Assembly (NCBI GenBank): GCA_938029995.1
Contig: CALHGI010000194.1
Location: forward strand, 1 to 8,512
Direction: 5' to 3'
Origin: an uncultured cyanobacterium
GTDB taxonomy: Bacteria; Cyanobacteriota; Cyanobacteriia; Phormidesmidales; Phormidesmidaceae
Length of the DNA stretch: 8,512 bases
Both the position numbers and the translations under genes were made by a program. The notes below the pieces were generated by a model. That model was not told the origin of the DNA. It did not search any database and saw only the letters and a list, made by a program, of their open reading frames with translations. Shown one piece after another: positions 5,370 to 8,512 of this stretch; position 1 is the stretch's first letter, and every line of letters begins with the position of its first letter.

Positions 5370-5837
5370 ATGCTGGCTAAATTTCGAATCGCCTACCGTA
5401 ATCGCTATGTATTACTCGAAGCCCTCCTTTGGCTAGCTCTAGCACGATTAGCGATGGTTCTTTTGCCCTTTCGTTGGGTGGCTCCATATCTGGGGCAGCG
5501 CATGGCCGAAACGCCGGTGGAACAGCTGCCGACTAAGCAGCAACAACAGCTAAGGAACATTGCTTGGGCAATTCGAAAACTCAGTGCGCATACTCCCTGG
5601 GAAAGTAAATGTCTGGTACAGGCTATGGCGGCCAAACATATGCTGAAGAGTCGCCAAATCAACAGCACGCTATATCTCGGTGTAATGCGCAATGGCTGTG
5701 GAGATAAGACTGACGCTGATCCCTTAAAGGCCCATGCATGGCTGAGAAGTGGCCATATGTTGTTAACCGGTGGCCAGGGGTATCAATATTTTACCGTTGT
5801 CGCTACGTTTGCCGATGGACAACAGGGCAGTGAGTAG
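5370..5837 (+). CDS. Lasso peptide B2 leader peptidase (transglutaminase-like)
   Basis: A 155-residue protein of the transglutaminase-like lasso B2 family, which removes the leader from peptide A when B1 presents it. The N-terminal part (about 10-42) is a hydrophobic, Leu/Ala-rich helix pair ending L-L-P-F-R-W-V-A-P-Y-L-G, typical of stand-alone B2 proteins. Catalytic Cys81 is in W-E-S-K-C-L-V-Q-A and His122 is in K-A-H-A-W-L-R-S-G-H. The family triad is Cys-His-Asp, but no Asp occurs between His122 and Asp149; related proteins as I recall them have Asp where His129 is. Length is normal. ATG 5370 fits the family start; the ATG at 5359 is out of frame. No clear ribosome site precedes it. Expected cut: after Gln32 of the precursor. 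Confidence 0.88.
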   Translation: MLAKFRIAYRNRYVLLEALLWLALARLAMVLLPFRWVAPYLGQRMAETPVEQLPTKQQQQLRNIAWAIRKLSAHTPWESKCLVQAMAAKHMLKSRQINSTLYLGVMRNGCGDKTDADPLKAHAWLRSGHMLLTGGQGYQYFTVVATFADGQQGSE

Positions 5838-5848
5838 GGAAACTGGCT

Positions 5849-5955
5849 CATTTTTTGCCGTTGCTGATTTGGAGGATGAACCGATCTGGAAATGACGCGA
5901 TACATCCGAATTTCGCAGATCAAATCATACCGAGGATCAGCAGCGCCCATTTTTT
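5849..5955. mobile_element. MITE-like element copy 2 (91 bp, 5857-5947) with 8-bp target duplication
   Basis: The element runs 5857-5947, flanked by perfect direct repeats CATTTTTT at 5849-5856 and 5948-5955. Ends GCCGTTGCTGAT and the complement of GGCGCTGCTGAT match at 10 of 12 bases. The inverted similarity continues to a GATCTG block about 30 bases in, so the element can fold into one long imperfect hairpin. It lies between B2 and the cyclase gene, where it may affect readthrough. No transposase is encoded. Confidence 0.88.
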
Positions 5956-6052
5956 TGGCAGATCAGTCTTTAGTGGCTTCACCATTTGATGGTGCAATAG
6001 GACAGCCTACTGACCTAAAATTTTTTCTTTCATTTTAAGCAAAGCCCTGAAC

Positions 6053-8032
6053 ATGAGTGCAATCTGCGGCATAATCCATCGCAACCTACAACCTGTCCAG
6101 GCTGAGATGATGACTCGGCTGATGGTATCGCTACAGTCCTATGGTCTGGATGGGCAGGGACAATGGCGCGAGGGAAATGCAGCCTTGGGTCATCAGATGT
6201 TGTATGGGACGCCAGAGTCATTGCAAGCCAGGATACCCTGGCAGGATTCTGGCAGTGGGTGGGTCATTACGGCTGATGCCCGTCTTGATAATCGCCTAGA
6301 GCTCTACGGGGCATTGGATATTCCTGCGTTGGTTGGTCGGGATTTAAGTGCTCCTCAATTGATTCTAAAGGCTTACCAAAAATGGGGGGAGAACTGTCCC
6401 CAATATTTATTAGGTGATTTTGCGTTTGCTATTTGGGATGCACAGCGACAACAACTATTTTGTGCCCGTGACATTATGGGAGTGCGGCCTTTCTTCTATC
6501 ATATTTCTCCCCAACGTTTTATTTTTGCCAGTGATATTAAGGGTGTTTTGGCGATACCGGATATCGAGAAACGTTTTTATGAACCCCTGTTAGCGGCTAT
6601 GTTGCAGGGCCATGACCTCACCTATGGGGAAAAGAGTGTCTCCTTTTATGACGGAATTTTGAAACTACCCCCGGCCCATAGTTTAGTGCTCACGCCGACA
6701 CGACTTGAAACTCACTGCTATTGGTCTCCCGAAACGGCACCTGAAATCCGTCTCAAGTCTGAAGCAGACTATGTTGAGGCATTACAGGCTTTATTGGAGG
6801 AGTCTGTCAACTGCCGTTTACGGTCTGCATTTCCCGTGGGGGCCCACTTGAGTGGCGGGTTAGACTCTTCTGCCATATCAATACTGGCAGCGCGTCGGCT
6901 CAAAGCAGAAAATCAACAGAGGCTCACTACATTTTCTTGGGCACCTGCACCTGATGCATCCATTGACTCCGATGATGAATATCGACTGATCCAGGAAGTT
7001 TGTGGACGGGAATCCATTAATTGTCACTACATCAATCAAACTGTTGAAGATGTTCTTAATATCTACACCCAAGATTTTACTGTGCAGCCCACAACTATGT
7101 TGTTTCTGGAGCGCCATGTGCAGGCAGCGGCCAATCAGCAGAATATACGTTTATTACTGTCGGGTTGGGGAGGGGATGAAGGCATAACGTTTAATGGTCG
7201 AGGATATTTTGCGGAGTTGTTTCTGCAAGGGCGGTGGCAGACCCTTTGGCAGGAGGGGAAACTCCGTAGGGAGCTCCATGGAGGGACCGTTCGCCAGTGG
7301 TTAAAGACAAAAGTCTTTGAGGTGTTGCTCCCGGACGTTCTGTTTGATGCGTTGCGAGTATGGCGCAAGGACCCCCACTATGGTGCCACTGATAAGTCTT
7401 TGTATATTCAGCCTGAGTTTGCCCATCGTTCCCAAGTTGCGATGCAGCCTTTATTACGGCGGACATTGCGAGAGCGCCCTGGGGTTCGCCAACAGCAGTG
7501 GGATTTGTTGACCCACGGCCATCTTACTAAACGTATTGAAGACTGGGCGATTAGTGGGGGACAGCGGGGGCTTGTGTACAGTTACCCTCTTTTAGATCGG
7601 CGTATTTTAGAGTTTGCGTTGGGCATCCCTAGGGATTTATTTTTTAAGCATGGTTGGAAACGTTATTTATTTCGTACGGCCATGGAGAATATATTGCCTG
7701 ACGCTGTTCGCTGGAATAAAACAAAAGATGAGCCAGCCCTGTGGGCCCGTCAAAGAGAATTAAGTCATGCGATGCGATCGCAAAATAAACAAAACCTACA
7801 GGCCTACATCACCGCTGGATTAAAGATGCCTCAACTGGAAAAATACGTTGACGTAAAGCGTTTGGCCATGGCCCAGGCCGATCCTCAGCTGCGACAAACT
7901 GGATTTGGCCCAGCCCAGCGTCTGGCTTTGCTAATGGGCATTCAGGCCCTGGCTAAGCCAGCCGTAGAAGAGTCGTTTTCGTCAGAGCAACAGGCCAAGG
8001 GACAACCAGAGCAAACGCTAGGGAGCAGCTAG
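6053..8032 (+). CDS. Lasso peptide macrolactam synthetase (C), asparagine-synthetase-like
   Basis: A 659-residue two-domain protein. Residues 1-210 are an N-terminal glutamine-amidotransferase-like domain (M-S-A-I-C-G-I at the start, D-A-R-L-D-N at 75-80, G-D-F-A-F-A-I-W at 121-128). Residues about 240-620 are the asparagine-synthetase ATP domain with pyrophosphate-loop S-G-G-L-D-S (267-272) and S-G-W-G-G-D-E (370-376). In lasso pathways this enzyme adenylates the ring Asp/Glu side chain and joins it to the core N-terminus; here Glu41 and Gly33 of the precursor are the expected partners. The usual Cys2 is at position 5, and the glutaminase Asp appears replaced (S-A-P-Q at 99-102 where S/T-D-A-E is common), so ammonia production is unlikely to matter. 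The Gln/Ser-rich tail ends in an 11-bp tandem repeat. No ribosome site is obvious at the ATG. Confidence 0.92.
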   Translation: MSAICGIIHRNLQPVQAEMMTRLMVSLQSYGLDGQGQWREGNAALGHQMLYGTPESLQARIPWQDSGSGWVITADARLDNRLELYGALDIPALVGRDLSAPQLILKAYQKWGENCPQYLLGDFAFAIWDAQRQQLFCARDIMGVRPFFYHISPQRFIFASDIKGVLAIPDIEKRFYEPLLAAMLQGHDLTYGEKSVSFYDGILKLPPAHSLVLTPTRLETHCYWSPETAPEIRLKSEADYVEALQALLEESVNCRLRSAFPVGAHLSGGLDSSAISILAARRLKAENQQRLTTFSWAPAPDASIDSDDEYRLIQEVCGRESINCHYINQTVEDVLNIYTQDFTVQPTTMLFLERHVQAAANQQNIRLLLSGWGGDEGITFNGRGYFAELFLQGRWQTLWQEGKLRRELHGGTVRQWLKTKVFEVLLPDVLFDALRVWRKDPHYGATDKSLYIQPEFAHRSQVAMQPLLRRTLRERPGVRQQQWDLLTHGHLTKRIEDWAISGGQRGLVYSYPLLDRRILEFALGIPRDLFFKHGWKRYLFRTAMENILPDAVRWNKTKDEPALWARQRELSHAMRSQNKQNLQAYITAGLKMPQLEKYVDVKRLAMAQADPQLRQTGFGPAQRLALLMGIQALAKPAVEESFSSEQQAKGQPEQTLGSS

Positions 8033-8040
8033 GGAGCAGC
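8018..8040 (+). repeat. 11-bp tandem repeat at the C-D junction, supplying the stop and a ribosome site
   Basis: CTAGGGAGCAG occurs twice in direct tandem (8018-8028 and 8029-8039). The TAG stop of the cyclase is in the second unit (8030-8032), and the AGGGAG of that unit sits about five bases before the transporter ATG and can act as its ribosome site. With a single unit the cyclase frame would run past this point. Confidence 0.8.
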
Positions 8041-8041
8041 C

Positions 8042-8512
8042 ATGGTGAAATTAAGGCGAGCCATTCAATTTGTTTTAGAGGCTGCACCAAAATGGGCCAT
8101 CGCCCAATGCTGCTTGATGATGATTCAGGGCCTACTGCCCCTGGGACTGCTATATCTCACAAAGTTAGTGATTGATACCCTGACCGATGGGGGTGGGGTA
8201 AACGACCCGGCAGCCACCATGGGACAAGTGGGACCCTTGTTGATGATAGCTGCCGGGGTGATGTTGGTCACCTTTGTGTGTAATGCGATCGCAGATCTGA
8301 TCAACACAGCCCTTTCCGACCGGGTCACGGATCATATGCTCGGTATCCTGTATGCCAAATCCATTGACGTTGACCTGGAGTATTACGAAAACCCCAAGTA
8401 CCACGACACCCTACAACGGGCCCAAAAAGAAGCCCCCTATCGCCCCAGGCTAATCCTGGCCCACTTAACCCAAATCGGTCAAAATGCCGTGTCTTTGGTG
8501 GCCATGATGGGG
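8042..8512 (+). CDS. Lasso peptide ABC transporter (D), N-terminal part
   Basis: The first 157 residues of an ABC exporter, cut by the window edge. Two long hydrophobic segments (about 18-44 and 66-90) belong to the transmembrane domain. They are followed by the characteristic intracellular helix region D-V-D-L-E-Y-Y-E-N-P-K-Y-H-D-T-L-Q-R-A at about 109-127, which in ABC exporters usually reads F-F-E/D-x-P-x-F-Y-D. The ATP-binding domain lies beyond the window. It follows the cyclase by nine bases and so is surely co-transcribed. In lasso clusters this protein exports the finished peptide and often confers self-immunity. The ATG has AGGGAG upstream. Confidence 0.88.
   Translation, partial: MVKLRRAIQFVLEAAPKWAIAQCCLMMIQGLLPLGLLYLTKLVIDTLTDGGGVNDPAATMGQVGPLLMIAAGVMLVTFVCNAIADLINTALSDRVTDHMLGILYAKSIDVDLEYYENPKYHDTLQRAQKEAPYRPRLILAHLTQIGQNAVSLVAMMG

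Noticed and set aside
6878..7117. Minus-strand and alternate-frame ORFs within the cyclase gene (also those at 7135-7511)
   Set aside because: They lie wholly within a well-supported gene and show no family features; shadows of the real frame.

Overview
This window most likely comes from a cyanobacterium. The evidence is an exosortase of the cyanobacterial type, an HpsJ-like membrane protein, three exact HIP1 octamers (GCGATCGC at 4631, 7774 and 8285) and moderate GC content. I cannot name a genus from the sequence alone. All confident genes are on the + strand.

Left part (1-2740), cell-surface polysaccharide and protein-sorting neighbourhood. The window opens with the C-terminus of a polyprenyl-phosphate sugar transferase. 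A four-helix HpsJ-like membrane protein (368-1000) follows. Next comes a 635-base gene-poor stretch with a near-perfect palindrome and a strong intrinsic terminator, then a complete exosortase/archaeosortase-family protease (1636-2556) with its Cys-Arg-His residues intact.

Middle and right part (3184-end), a lasso peptide cluster of the paeninodin type. The order is: HPr-kinase-like peptide kinase (3184-4158), PqqD-like leader-binding protein B1 (4266-4571), precursor peptide A (4852-5082), transglutaminase-like leader peptidase B2 (5370-5837), asparagine-synthetase-like macrolactam synthetase C (6053-8032), and the start of an ABC transporter D (8042 to the window edge). B1 should hold the leader, B2 should cut after Gln32, C should join Gly1 of the core to Glu9, and D should export the product. 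The kinase is expected to phosphorylate the C-terminal serine, and the precursor does end in Ser. Two points are odd: the predicted core is 44 residues, very long for a lasso peptide, acidic and without basic residues; and B2 lacks an obvious catalytic Asp.

Mobile DNA. Three copies of one 91-bp MITE-like element lie in or beside the lasso cluster (3059-3149, 5152-5242, 5857-5947). Two have perfect 8-bp target duplications and the third, diverged copy has an imperfect one. On the minus strand each copy is open through 30 codons in the same frame, and 91+8=99 bp is a whole number of codons. Copy 1 lies inside a minus-strand ORF and would simply add 33 residues. A separate dyad, TAGGT-TC-ACCTA, occurs upstream of the hpsJ-like gene and again before the kinase, and may be a shared operator.
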